From assembly GCF_051857545.1 (NCBI RefSeq), contig NZ_JBPZHB010000005.1, positions 310,001 to 374,000 of the forward strand: 64,000 nucleotides of DNA. The letters are read 5' to 3'. Positions 27,784-36,045 of this stretch are shown one piece after another. Both the position numbers and the translations under genes were made by a program. Below the pieces are notes generated by a model. The model was given only the letters and a program-made list of their open reading frames with translations, was not told the origin of the DNA and made no database searches. Positions within the stretch are counted from its first letter, which is position 1. The number at the start of each line of letters is the position of its first letter. This stretch comes from Larkinella sp051857545 (GTDB lineage Bacteria; Bacteroidota; Bacteroidia; Cytophagales; Spirosomataceae).

Positions 27784-28026
27784 ATGAAAATCGTCACGAT
27801 TCAGAATCAGAACATCGTCACCGGTGATTTTGGCCGCGTTAGCGGTAACTTGATCCTGCAATTGCTGCAACTCCACATCAGCAACGAACCCGGTGACAGC
27901 TACAAAGACGGTTGGCAGGATTACACCATTCCATTTACCACGAACGGTTTTGACGGCCACCTGAATTTTAAGTTTGTGGAGGAAACCGATGACCGGCTGA
28001 TCTTTCGCTACCGGGGTAGAGCCTAA
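27784..28026 (+). CDS. small hypothetical protein
   Basis: 80 residues, MKIVTIQNQNIVTGDFG to RLIFRYRGRA, with an alternating pattern suggesting a small alpha/beta protein and no signal peptide. I do not recognise it. The stop codon falls right before the headless SRAP fragment, which is in another frame. It may be a genuine small gene or the front part of a fused, broken gene; the surrounding debris makes the second possibility reasonable. Confidence 0.35.
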   Translation: MKIVTIQNQNIVTGDFGRVSGNLILQLLQLHISNEPGDSYKDGWQDYTIPFTTNGFDGHLNFKFVEETDDRLIFRYRGRA

Positions 28027-28027
28027 A

Positions 28028-28399
28028 TTGGGTTACGCTGGCCAGAAGGCAGCCCAGGCAACCGATACACGGGTCCAGGCAAAGAACGACGGTTTCTACG
28101 AATGGCGGCACGAGGGTAAAGCCCAAATCCCCTATTACATCCCCCTGACGGACCAAAAACCGTTGGCACTGGGCTGTATCTATTCGGTCTGGAAAGGACA
28201 ACCGACGTTCTCGATTGTGACGACGGCGGCCAACCCGATCATGGAATACATCCACAACACCAAAAAGCGCATGCCGCTGATGCTCAGTCACGAAGAGCAG
28301 CATCGCTGGATCGACCCGGAGCTGACCAAAGCCGAAATCAAAGAACTGATGCAACCGCTTGACGAATCGTTGATGAAAACGGAGGTGATAGAAAAATAA
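28028..28399 (+). pseudogene. SRAP (SOS response-associated peptidase, YedK/HMCES) C-terminal fragment
   Basis: About 123 codons, opening at a TTG with no ATG. The sequence NDGFYEWRHEGKAQIPYYI, then LALGCIYSVW, FSIVTTAANPIMEYIHN and KRMPLMLSHEE are the conserved second half of SRAP proteins, which crosslink to abasic sites in single-stranded DNA through an N-terminal Cys2. That catalytic Cys and the first 100 or so residues, including the Asn-Ala-Arg-(Ala/Ser)-Glu motif, are missing here. What remains includes the FYEW and xxTTxAN segments but cannot form the crosslink. It is a truncated gene in the same debris zone as the HsdR fragment. Confidence 0.75.
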
Positions 28400-28553
28400 A
28401 TTCTTTATTCGTGTGACTTTTCGGATCGTTCATCATCTCAATAGTAATGATGATGCTATTTTCGTCTACAGCTCCGTTTTTATCCAGTAGAAACGATCAA
28501 CCCGCAGGTTCACGCCAGCGTACCGATCCAGCCTGGCCTGCTCCCTCAGCTCC

Positions 28554-29498
28554 TTAAGGAATGAGAACCCGCGATACGGTAAACGGCAAAACGGGCGGTG
28601 TTGGCCCCATTCGCCGGTTGAGCTGGCCGTTGACAACCAGAAAATACGGCCCCGCTTTCGCCATCGTGGTGTTGAACAACAGATTGTCGCCAAAACCCGT
28701 GCCGACGGTTCCCTGCAAATAATCGTTGCTGAGCGTGACCGGGAAAATCTGGTTCAAAGCGTTGCGGGAAACATAGAGCGTGTTTTGCTCCAGCCACAGC
28801 CCATCGCCCGCCGTTACCGGCGTGGATAATTGAATTTCAGCAATGCTTTTGTCGGCGATACCGATCCGGTATAATTTGCCGACCGGCGAGATGACCAGAA
28901 TCAGGTACTGGCCGTCCTCAGTCATCTCGATGCCGTTGGCGTTGACGCCAGTGGGAGCGTACGGAATCTGGGCGTTGGTGAACGTCAGCCACCGCTCGAT
29001 CTCGCCCGGCTGGCTGGCGGCCACACTGGTCCGGTAGACCTGCTGATTCCACGAATCGGTGAAATACACGTACTGGTCGTCCAGAATGCAGTCATTGATA
29101 AACCCGGTTGCCGAAAAAGCCGTCAAATCCCAATTTTTAAGCAGGGAGCCATCCGGATTCAGCACCTGGATTTTGTTCTGGGTTCCCCCGCAGACCCACA
29201 GGCGACCTTTGGCATCCAGTTTCAGGCCATTGCAGGTCGGGCGCCCCTGGGCGGGACCGGACGCAAACAGACTGGTATTTCCGGTCTGGACGTCAACTTT
29301 CAGAATATCGCCATTGCCAATGCTGCCGGTGTAAAAGACACCCTGGTGGGCATCGTAGGCAATGCCTTCCGGGAAAAACGTATCTCCGGGAATGGGGTAG
29401 CTTTCCAGTTTGATGGCAATGGGAGCGATGATGTGGTCATTCAGGCAGGCGCTGCAGAGTACCAAAAGCAGAAGGACCAGCGTAAAGGAGCGATTCAT
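28554..29498 (-). CDS. SMP-30/gluconolactonase-like beta-propeller lipoprotein
   Basis: 314 residues. The N-terminus MNRSFTLVLLLLVLCSAC is a lipoprotein signal, mature Cys followed by LNDHII. The rest is a six-bladed propeller of the SMP-30/NHL kind: FFPEGIAYDAHQGVFYTGSI near residue 42, CNGLKLDAKGRLWVCGG near 87, INDCILDDQYVYFTDSWN near 135, and NGIEMTEDGQYLILVIS near 185. Members include lactonases and non-enzymatic propellers; the metal ligands Glu (in PEG), Asn (in CNGLK or INDC) and Asp are plausibly present, so a lactonase activity is possible. It is encoded after the FAD monooxygenase with a 150-base gap that contains a hairpin repeat. Confidence 0.8.
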   Translation of the reverse strand: MNRSFTLVLLLLVLCSACLNDHIIAPIAIKLESYPIPGDTFFPEGIAYDAHQGVFYTGSIGNGDILKVDVQTGNTSLFASGPAQGRPTCNGLKLDAKGRLWVCGGTQNKIQVLNPDGSLLKNWDLTAFSATGFINDCILDDQYVYFTDSWNQQVYRTSVAASQPGEIERWLTFTNAQIPYAPTGVNANGIEMTEDGQYLILVISPVGKLYRIGIADKSIAEIQLSTPVTAGDGLWLEQNTLYVSRNALNQIFPVTLSNDYLQGTVGTGFGDNLLFNTTMAKAGPYFLVVNGQLNRRMGPTPPVLPFTVSRVLIP

Positions 29499-29622
29499 AG
29501 GATGTTGGGTTAGCGATCAGACAGACTATCCCGCTAACTGCCAAAAGGCGCGAACTGTTGCTGAATATTACCAGCCGGTCGGCATCAGTTCTTGGAAATG
29601 AACGATCCTGTGAAATTTCATA

Positions 29623-29660
29623 CCGGGTTGAACGGGCTTTTTAGCCCGTTAGCCGGGTTG
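29623..29660. repeat. hairpin repeat overlapping the 3' end of the FAD monooxygenase gene
   Basis: Arms AACGGGC (29631-29637) and GCCCGTT (29644-29650) enclose a 6-base loop, flanked by direct copies of CCGGGTTG at 29623 and 29653. It has the look of a dispersed intergenic palindrome. The stop codon and last residues (GLQPG) of the monooxygenase are read from this element, so it has replaced or extended the original gene end. Confidence 0.65.
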
Positions 29661-31316
29661 AAGTCCACCTGGTTGCGTTTGATGGATCCGGAACGGAGCT
29701 GCGAATAGCTTCTGCAGATACGAGAAAAGAGCGGGATTCGTGTAGCCAACTCCACACCAGCTTATATAACCATCGGGCCGGATCAGCCAGCAAGCTTCGT
29801 TCTGTGAGGAATAGGTATTCGTAAACGATCCGTCGGGGTCATGCACCCAGGTGATTTCAGGAAGAGGATTGAAACGATTCATCAGGGGGCTAATCGCAAT
29901 AATCCGCAGGTCTAATCCAATCGCTTCGCCCAGTTCACGGCGTACTCGTGCAGCTAATGAATGCAGAGCATCTTGACTATCTTTTGTCGGATCTCGCAGA
30001 TCGATGAGTAAAACATGCGCCGTCCCCCGGATTAAATCAAATAAACGGCATGGATAGCCGACTCCCTGTCGACGTAACCCCGGGCAATCCGGGGCCCGAT
30101 CTCCGGGCCGGAACTCCGACGGCCAGTTCTCTTCTGAAAAGGGAGCAACCCAGGGGCTCGTGCGGTACGAAACCAACAACTGCGTATCCGCCAGCCGGTC
30201 GGTTTTAAAGCCAGCCTGTCCGGTGTTCATCGAGGCCCGCAGCGAGCGAGCGATTACCTTTTCACCTTCCTCCCGACGCTCAATCGTATAGCTCCCGAGC
30301 AAACTTTCCGGTGACTTTCCCTTCAAAACAAGGGCCATTTTCCAGGCCAGATTATAGGCGTCCTGAATACCCGTATTCATACCCTGACCTCCGGTTGGGG
30401 GATGGAGGTGAGCCGCATCGCCAGCGATGAATACGTTACCCACCTGATAGGAACTGGCCAGCCGCATACTAATGCAGAAAATAGACGACCAGCGTAAGTC
30501 GCTTAACCGGGCGGGTTCACCCACCAGTTGGTCCGCTTTGGCCTGCAGCAACTCCAGGTCCGGTGCCGGCCGCATGGCTTGGATTCCATGATCGGTCCCT
30601 TCGTGGAGTACGGTCGAATCGGTGGAAGCCAGCATGGAGACCCGATACCGATTGGGTTCGGGCATGGGAATGGCGACAAAAAAGTCGGGTGCTGCGTTAA
30701 CGGCGGGGTAGATTGACTGGAAGGCGTACCCCCTGGGGAGTTGCCAGTCGATTTGCACATCGCCCAGCATAAATTCATAAGGCAACCTCTCTCCTTCAAA
30801 AGCAATTCCGGCAGTCCTCCGGACAAGGCTGTGCGCTCCATCGCAGCCCACCACGTAACGAAACCGGGTTTCTTCGGTTTTTCCGTCAGCCGAGATTAAC
30901 CAGACCGTTACGATTTCATCGGCCTGCGTCAGGGCGGTCAGGGTAACCCCACGCTCCGGTACGATACCAAAGGACGCCAAATGCCGGGTCAGGATACGCT
31001 CGGTCTGGGGCTGTGGAATGCTGAACGAAGCCTGGGCATACGGAAACCCGCTTAAATCTTCCCGCATATCCTGGGCAGGCCCACCAGCAATAGTGACCCG
31101 CCTGCCGCTGATCCAGATTCCGGCCGCAAGGGCTTCCCGCAGGATTCCCATATCTTCCCAAACTTCGAGTGTACGGGTTGTTACGCCCAGGGCCCGGCAG
31201 GAAGACGAGGGTTGGCTAAGTGCGTCGATAATTCGACAGCGAATGCCATGGCGTGCCAGTTCAGTCGCCATCACTAAGCCCACGGGACCGGCACCCACAA
31301 CAAGAACAGTATGCAT
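29649..31316 (-). CDS. FAD-dependent aromatic hydroxylase-type monooxygenase (PheA/TfdB family)
   Basis: 555 residues, cytoplasmic. Rossmann start VLVVGAGPVGLVMATELARH near residue 4-23 (GxGxxG), the conserved DG motif in VVGCDGAHSLVRRTAGI near 158, and the GD motif VFIAGDAAHLHPPTGGQGMN near 295 are all present and intact. The C-terminal thioredoxin-like domain (from about 390, FRPGDRAPDCPGL) ends in a shortened form with WLIRPDGYISWCG. The enzyme class uses NAD(P)H and oxygen to hydroxylate phenols, polyketides or antibiotics such as rifampicin and tetracycline. The gene starts 34 bases after the propeller lipoprotein, so it is probably co-transcribed with the toxin group. Substrate unknown. 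Confidence 0.9.
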   Translation of the reverse strand: MHTVLVVGAGPVGLVMATELARHGIRCRIIDALSQPSSSCRALGVTTRTLEVWEDMGILREALAAGIWISGRRVTIAGGPAQDMREDLSGFPYAQASFSIPQPQTERILTRHLASFGIVPERGVTLTALTQADEIVTVWLISADGKTEETRFRYVVGCDGAHSLVRRTAGIAFEGERLPYEFMLGDVQIDWQLPRGYAFQSIYPAVNAAPDFFVAIPMPEPNRYRVSMLASTDSTVLHEGTDHGIQAMRPAPDLELLQAKADQLVGEPARLSDLRWSSIFCISMRLASSYQVGNVFIAGDAAHLHPPTGGQGMNTGIQDAYNLAWKMALVLKGKSPESLLGSYTIERREEGEKVIARSLRASMNTGQAGFKTDRLADTQLLVSYRTSPWVAPFSEENWPSEFRPGDRAPDCPGLRRQGVGYPCRLFDLIRGTAHVLLIDLRDPTKDSQDALHSLAARVRRELGEAIGLDLRIIAISPLMNRFNPLPEITWVHDPDGSFTNTYSSQNEACWLIRPDGYISWCGVGYTNPALFSYLQKLFAAPFRIHQTQPGGLQPG

Positions 31317-31350
31317 TTTAAGTAGTAAAGAGAACGTGATTTACATTGAC

Positions 31351-32508
31351 TTATAAAGAAAAAGCCGGATAGTTGGTTGCCTTAGCGGGATCGTAGAGAA
31401 CGATGGCCGGATCCGTATCGGTGGCAATAATCTTGGTCACCTGGGCCGTGGCCAACGTGGAATCCGCGGTTACCGGCATTATTACTTTTCCTTCATCAAA
31501 CGTTTCAAATAGGCTGACCAATGTTTGATTTCCATTAACGGCTCCTCCGAACAGGATATGTTTAGTGTTATTGGGATCGATCCAGATTCCGTATATGTAG
31601 GTATAGGGTAATGTAGGATTGTCTTCCTCCGCTTTGAAAATAAATAGGGTATGGGTCCCGGTTACTTTGCTCAAGGCCCCTTCCTGACCCACGTAAATGC
31701 GGTTGCCTGTGTACGCGGTGGTCTGAAGTTCTACTGGTCGTCTATTGCCAAAAACGCTCCGATCCACCACTTTGGTAAAATTAGTCAGTAACACCGGATC
31801 GCTGGCATCAATATCGTATCGGCCCAGCCAGGCATCATCCAACGGATTTTCACTCCCCTGAAAGAGTTGATTGGGGTTATCGGGCAAAAAAACGATGGTA
31901 CTTCGGTACCCCCACCGGGAATCCGTCTCATGGTTCATTCGTTGCCAGTTGATTCCCCCATCGGTCGAAACCGCTATCATGGTGCCTCCTTCCAGATTGG
32001 CATAGATTTGATCGGGGTGAGTGGGACGCACGGCCAGACAGACATACGTTTCATACCGATTATCCAGCTCATCGTGAACCGGTGATTGGGCCGCCTTCCA
32101 GGTGGCTCCGCCATCGGTGGAGATGAACAATGACTTTTCACCGGTATTTTCGGCGGGGACAACACCGGCAAAAAGCTTGTTTTCAAGGGTTGGATGGCTG
32201 AAAATACAGGAGACCTTCCGGCCCTCAAAACCGCTTCGGGACCACTTTTTGGTCAGCAGATTGTTTTTCCATAATCCATCCGACGTGGCCACGTAAACAA
32301 ACTGGTTCTGGTAGGCGGCCAGTTGAAATTCATTGGAAGCAAAGTCGGAATGGCCCTGGACCGGTACCGAAATCGATCCGTGGTCAATCAGGGTACCCTT
32401 GCCCGGGCGCGAACTCACGTCATCATGGTCTGTACAGCCTAGGCCCCCCATGAGGAGCAAACTAAACAGAACAAGTTGATGGATACGTTTCGGTACTATT
32501 TTGTTCAT
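31351..32508 (-). CDS. Asp-box (BNR) beta-propeller lipoprotein
   Basis: 385 residues. Lipoprotein signal with lipobox LGC near residue 25, then TDHDDVSSRPG, an acidic start suited to surface export. The body is a sialidase-like propeller: Asp-box repeats SLFISTDGGATWKAAQ near 130 and IAVSTDGGINWQRMNH near 180, plus a degenerate one near 350 (LFETFDEGKV). Such propellers occur in sialidases, photosystem assembly factor YCF48 and Vps10-type carbohydrate/protein-binding modules; the sialidase Arg triad and FRIP motif are not seen, so it is more likely a binding scaffold. It follows the lipase gene (gap 104) and precedes the monooxygenase (gap 34). Confidence 0.75.
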   Translation of the reverse strand: MNKIVPKRIHQLVLFSLLLMGGLGCTDHDDVSSRPGKGTLIDHGSISVPVQGHSDFASNEFQLAAYQNQFVYVATSDGLWKNNLLTKKWSRSGFEGRKVSCIFSHPTLENKLFAGVVPAENTGEKSLFISTDGGATWKAAQSPVHDELDNRYETYVCLAVRPTHPDQIYANLEGGTMIAVSTDGGINWQRMNHETDSRWGYRSTIVFLPDNPNQLFQGSENPLDDAWLGRYDIDASDPVLLTNFTKVVDRSVFGNRRPVELQTTAYTGNRIYVGQEGALSKVTGTHTLFIFKAEEDNPTLPYTYIYGIWIDPNNTKHILFGGAVNGNQTLVSLFETFDEGKVIMPVTADSTLATAQVTKIIATDTDPAIVLYDPAKATNYPAFSL

Positions 32509-32612
32509 GGTAACACGTAATGAAAGGATGAGTCTTCGGGGTTTTTCAAGTCGTTGCCTTGCGGTTCGGGGAGAGGCAGCAGGGCATCGGAACCGACGTT
32601 ATCATGCGGCAA

Positions 32613-33767
32613 TTAGTTTGAAATGGCATCAATGACCGCTTGCGGAAACGCAAAGGCGTCCAGGTAATACGCCATCACATGCTGATACTTAGCCTCCTGG
32701 AAAAACGTCCCCGACCCGTCTGGGTACCCATTCGCCCGGCCCTGGAAGACCAACTCCCGCTCGGGGGCAATGCGCTGATACGTTTTTGCATCAATCACCA
32801 GTTTGAGTGCATCAAACGCCAACTGCTCTTTGAGCGGCAACCGAAACCCCGCCGAACCGCCCGGGTTGAACGGGGGCGCGTTTTGGTACAGCGACGGAAT
32901 CTTCGCGAACATATCCTTTTGCCAGGCATGGGGAACGATGTCGTTGGCGTTGATGACCGAGTGGTAACCCTCCCCAAATTGCCCGGCCGCATAAAGCGCG
33001 AACTCCCTGTCGCCGGGGGTGGGTCCGGCAATGGGGTAAACGCTTACCTGGATAGCCGGGCTACCCATCTGTTGCTTCCACTCAATGTAGTTGAGCGCCA
33101 TCAGGGGTGAGAGGGCTCCGCCCAGGCTATGGCCCGTAAAGGCGACCTCGGTAGGCTCGTCATCACTGAGCGTACTGAGAAACTGGAGGAGCGTTTTTCC
33201 CGTGACAGGGTCGGTCATGGTGTTGAGGATGGTGAAGCCCAGCGCGCTGCCCGCACTGATTTTACCCTTGTTGGGCGTCTGCCAGGCCTTCTCGTTAATG
33301 ACATTGAAATCTTCTGAAAGCGCCCCTTTGCGCGAGACCGCATTGGTGCCCGCGATGGACACCACATACAGCCGCTTTCCCGTAGCCGGATCAGTACTTC
33401 GGGCCACGTACATCGTATTATCGGTGACGAAACTGTCGACTTTGCTGGTGGTGGCTTTTCTGATGCTGTTCGAAATCGCCGGTCCCCAAACGACCTGCCA
33501 GTCGGTGCCCAGATAAGCCCGGATGGCGGGGTTGTTTTGCAGGGCGTCATTGATTTTGAGCGTGTTCTGATTCAACGCCTGCTCCGACGCGGCCACCAGA
33601 TCGTAGTTGACATTCGAGAGCATGCAAAGCAAGGCAATGCGTTTGTGGCCGTCGCCCAGCGAGGCACCCGCTCCGATATCCGGCAGCAACTGATGGTCGC
33701 TACAGGCTGCGAGGTTCATGACGCCCAGCAGCAACAGGGCGACCAACGGACTTTTCTTTTTCATCAT
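32613..33767 (-). CDS. class 3 lipase (alpha/beta hydrolase) lipoprotein
   Basis: 384 residues. MMKKKSPLVALLLLGVMNLAAC is a lipoprotein signal, mature Cys followed by SDHQLLPD. The Lipase_3 core has the nucleophile elbow VAFTGHSLGGALSPLMALNY near residue 215, the Asp in SVINANDIVPHAWQKDMF near 275, and a His in YQHVMAYYLDAF near 365, so the Ser-Asp-His triad looks complete. Earlier blocks include YVARSTDPATGKRLYVVSIAG near 120. Enzymes of this class cut triacylglycerols or phospholipids. It directly follows the Cry-like toxin gene (gap 69) in the same direction, which raises the idea of a membrane-attacking pair. It should be anchored in the outer membrane. Confidence 0.85.
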   Translation of the reverse strand: MMKKKSPLVALLLLGVMNLAACSDHQLLPDIGAGASLGDGHKRIALLCMLSNVNYDLVAASEQALNQNTLKINDALQNNPAIRAYLGTDWQVVWGPAISNSIRKATTSKVDSFVTDNTMYVARSTDPATGKRLYVVSIAGTNAVSRKGALSEDFNVINEKAWQTPNKGKISAGSALGFTILNTMTDPVTGKTLLQFLSTLSDDEPTEVAFTGHSLGGALSPLMALNYIEWKQQMGSPAIQVSVYPIAGPTPGDREFALYAAGQFGEGYHSVINANDIVPHAWQKDMFAKIPSLYQNAPPFNPGGSAGFRLPLKEQLAFDALKLVIDAKTYQRIAPERELVFQGRANGYPDGSGTFFQEAKYQHVMAYYLDAFAFPQAVIDAISN

Positions 33768-33836
33768 GTTAATTTCCTAAGGATGCTTATGCCGCCGGGC
33801 GTTCGTTGGGGCTTGTGAGCGGTCAACCGCCAACCT

Positions 33837-35216
33837 CTATTGGTGAAACGGCCAGGGCACAAAGCCAAACACGATGCAGTTGATACTTTTACCCGGATCC
33901 CAGTAACTGGTTCCCTGCACGTAAATGCTGGAGAGGGCATAACCAGCATACCCGATGGAAAATAGCTTGGAATCTCCAGTTGTTTTGCCCATCATCCCAG
34001 TACTTGTGCCGTCGTTAAAGATGAACTCAAGCGTGTCAGTAGCCATTTCGTTACCAGTGGCGGGGGAGTGATACGTGTTAATATTTACCTGAGTAATCGG
34101 ATTGAGGGGCGAAAGGTTGAAGGTATGTGCAGTACCCCCATTGGTGTCTCCCATCCGGGGCGTTGCTGAAGCTAAGCCGGGGCCACCGTTGCCCGGATAG
34201 CCGGCCAACTGAACCGCATCAATCCGGTCGCCCGACCAGACGGTGAGCAGAGTCGGAAGCTCGGTGGCTGGGTAGGGTAACACGAGGGGAATCACCGGGT
34301 TGTTCCCAACACCTAAGATATTGCCATGTGGGTCTGAATAGATTTCGCGGGTAAATAAGCGTTTCTGGGTTCCATCCGGATTTTTGGCTCCATTGGGCCA
34401 TATTGTGCAATCATAATATCGAAAGGTATCCCGGTAATCAAGAACCAGCATACTCATCGTGCGGTCAAAGGCATTCGAGGATTTAAACGGTTCGACTTGC
34501 CACATATCCACTTTCTTATTCTCAAAAGGAGCTCTGCCTGCTGCATACGTATCATCGACGTGTTGCGTAAAATCAACGATCTTCTGTTTTAAAACCCCGG
34601 TATATAAATCCATCTCGCTATCATTCATTCCCCATGATCTCCCGTATTTTACCGCATCCCGTAATATACCCAGGAACATGGTGGCGTACTGCACATACAA
34701 AGGCAGCAGAAGCAGCTCGTAGCCATTTTCCTTTTGTGTGCAGACGTCCTCGCCTGGAAGACTGATGAGATATAAAGACATCCAAAAGGTTTTGATATCA
34801 GCACCCGTTCCGACTTGTTGATTATAAGCAATGATATCCCTACGCATACCATCTAATAAGGATTGCACCTGTTTGTAAGCATTATCAGCAAGTTCTTTAT
34901 CGATTAAAGCCTTCATTTGATCTTTGATCTGGTCCCACGGACTTTCTCCTGCGACTGGCCAGATGATTTCCACCAGAGCGCTAATTAATGAACCAGCTTC
35001 GGGTATCTCGCTAAGTCCTTCAGTGACAGCTGTTCTGAATATGCCATTCCAGTCAAGGTCAAGGTCTAAGACGGGCCCCACAGGGCCTTGGGGAGTGGGA
35101 AAGTTGTGGTCTTTGATGCAGCTTTGCAGGAGACTGGGCAACAAAAAGGCACTGCCAAACCCCAGCATGGAGCGTTCCAGAAAATTTCGACGATGAATAA
35201 GTTTTTGTGAAGACAT
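33837..35216 (-). CDS. Cry-like delta-endotoxin (Endotoxin_N domain) with Tat/lipoprotein signal and jacalin-like C-terminal domain
   Basis: 459 residues from the ATG at 35216. The start has HRRNFLERSMLGFGSAFLL then LLQSC, a Tat twin-Arg signal ending in a lipobox; CIKDHN follows. Residues about 50-300 match the pore-forming helical domain I of Bacillus Cry proteins: AGSLISALVEIIWPVAGESP (near 70), a long helix with WDQIKDQMKALIDKELADN, then YATMFLGILRDAVKYGRSWG (near 180), MSMLVLDYRDTFRYYDCTIWP (near 255), and the hallmark LFTREIYSDPHG (near 288), which is the conserved Cry block at the end of domain I. Residues about 320-459 look like a jacalin/beta-prism domain (DRIDAVQLAGYP, IFNDGTSTGMMG). 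Cry domain III is absent. Function as a toxin is inferred from domain I only; the target is unknown. Confidence 0.85.
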   Translation of the reverse strand: MSSQKLIHRRNFLERSMLGFGSAFLLPSLLQSCIKDHNFPTPQGPVGPVLDLDLDWNGIFRTAVTEGLSEIPEAGSLISALVEIIWPVAGESPWDQIKDQMKALIDKELADNAYKQVQSLLDGMRRDIIAYNQQVGTGADIKTFWMSLYLISLPGEDVCTQKENGYELLLLPLYVQYATMFLGILRDAVKYGRSWGMNDSEMDLYTGVLKQKIVDFTQHVDDTYAAGRAPFENKKVDMWQVEPFKSSNAFDRTMSMLVLDYRDTFRYYDCTIWPNGAKNPDGTQKRLFTREIYSDPHGNILGVGNNPVIPLVLPYPATELPTLLTVWSGDRIDAVQLAGYPGNGGPGLASATPRMGDTNGGTAHTFNLSPLNPITQVNINTYHSPATGNEMATDTLEFIFNDGTSTGMMGKTTGDSKLFSIGYAGYALSSIYVQGTSYWDPGKSINCIVFGFVPWPFHQ

Positions 35217-35310
35217 GACTAACTGGATTTGATGAGTAAAAATTATATAAAGAGAAGTTGAATGAACAGGGGTTCGAAAGAGCTTCCCCGAACCCGGCTC
35301 GGGGCACGGT

Positions 35311-35922
35311 TTACCGATCTTGTTTGAGGGCCACCAGCTTGAACTCGACGTCCATGCCGGGTTTGATGTACTGCCCGTTCGGGGCCGTTTCATCACTGGC
35401 GTAGGTTATACCCCACTGGGTCCGGTCGATGCTGGTTTCACCGGTTACTTCCAGCCGGTTTCCCCGCAGGTTTTGCTTCACCGGAAAGCTTACCGGCCTG
35501 GATTTTCCGAGCATGGTCAGCTCACCGGTGGTCTGATACGTGCCCGGCAGTAAGGTATCCGGCGTCAGGGAAGTAAGCCGGAAGCCAATTTCAGGGTAGA
35601 CGGCCATGTCAAAAAAGTCCGCACTCTGCAGGTGGTGGATAAGTTGGTTCTTCAGCTCATCGGTGGGCAGGTTGATATTAATCAGCGATCCCAGGGGCAA
35701 TCGGATCTGTCCGCCGATGATCTCGCCTGTTTCAGCGCCCAACAATTCTCCTTTGATTTGGATGGTACCGTTGTTGCCACTGCCATCTTTCAGGTACCCT
35801 TTCCATTCCATGGCCGATGCCGACTCGTCGATGGTAAAACGCTGCAGGTTGTCATTCTTCTGGCAGGCCGTCAGCAGAAGCAGGCAGGCAGTAAGCAGCG
35901 ATACGAATGGAGTTATTTTCAT
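35311..35922 (-). CDS. YceI family lipoprotein (lipid-binding barrel)
   Basis: 203 residues. MKITPFVSLLTACLLLLTAC is a lipoprotein signal; mature Cys is followed by QKNDNLQ. YceI signature blocks: FTIDESASAMEWKGY near residue 30, GGQIRLPLGSLININLPTD near 70, LIHHLQSADFFDMAVYPEI near 95 and TGELTMLGKSRPVSFPV near 135, ending GMDVEFKLVALKQD. YceI proteins are eight-stranded lipocalin-like barrels that bind isoprenoid or other lipid chains. It is the first gene of the toxin group: 123 bases after the hybrid sensor gene and 94 before the toxin, same strand. Its job beside a toxin is unknown; a periplasmic lipid carrier is the family role. Confidence 0.92.
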   Translation of the reverse strand: MKITPFVSLLTACLLLLTACQKNDNLQRFTIDESASAMEWKGYLKDGSGNNGTIQIKGELLGAETGEIIGGQIRLPLGSLININLPTDELKNQLIHHLQSADFFDMAVYPEIGFRLTSLTPDTLLPGTYQTTGELTMLGKSRPVSFPVKQNLRGNRLEVTGETSIDRTQWGITYASDETAPNGQYIKPGMDVEFKLVALKQDR

Positions 35923-36045
35923 AGTACTTCAATTTGTAGTCCGGGATGCGGTTACAAAATTGAAGCCTGGGCAGAAAAGGGGCTATAAGCCACGTTGCAG
36001 ATCCTATAACTGAGGTTGCAGAGCAGGAAATATCTTAAAAGTACT

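Noticed and set aside
31351..32508. Sialidase
   Set aside because: Asp-boxes are present, but the Arg triad and the N-terminal FRIP motif are not seen, so only a propeller lipoprotein is called.
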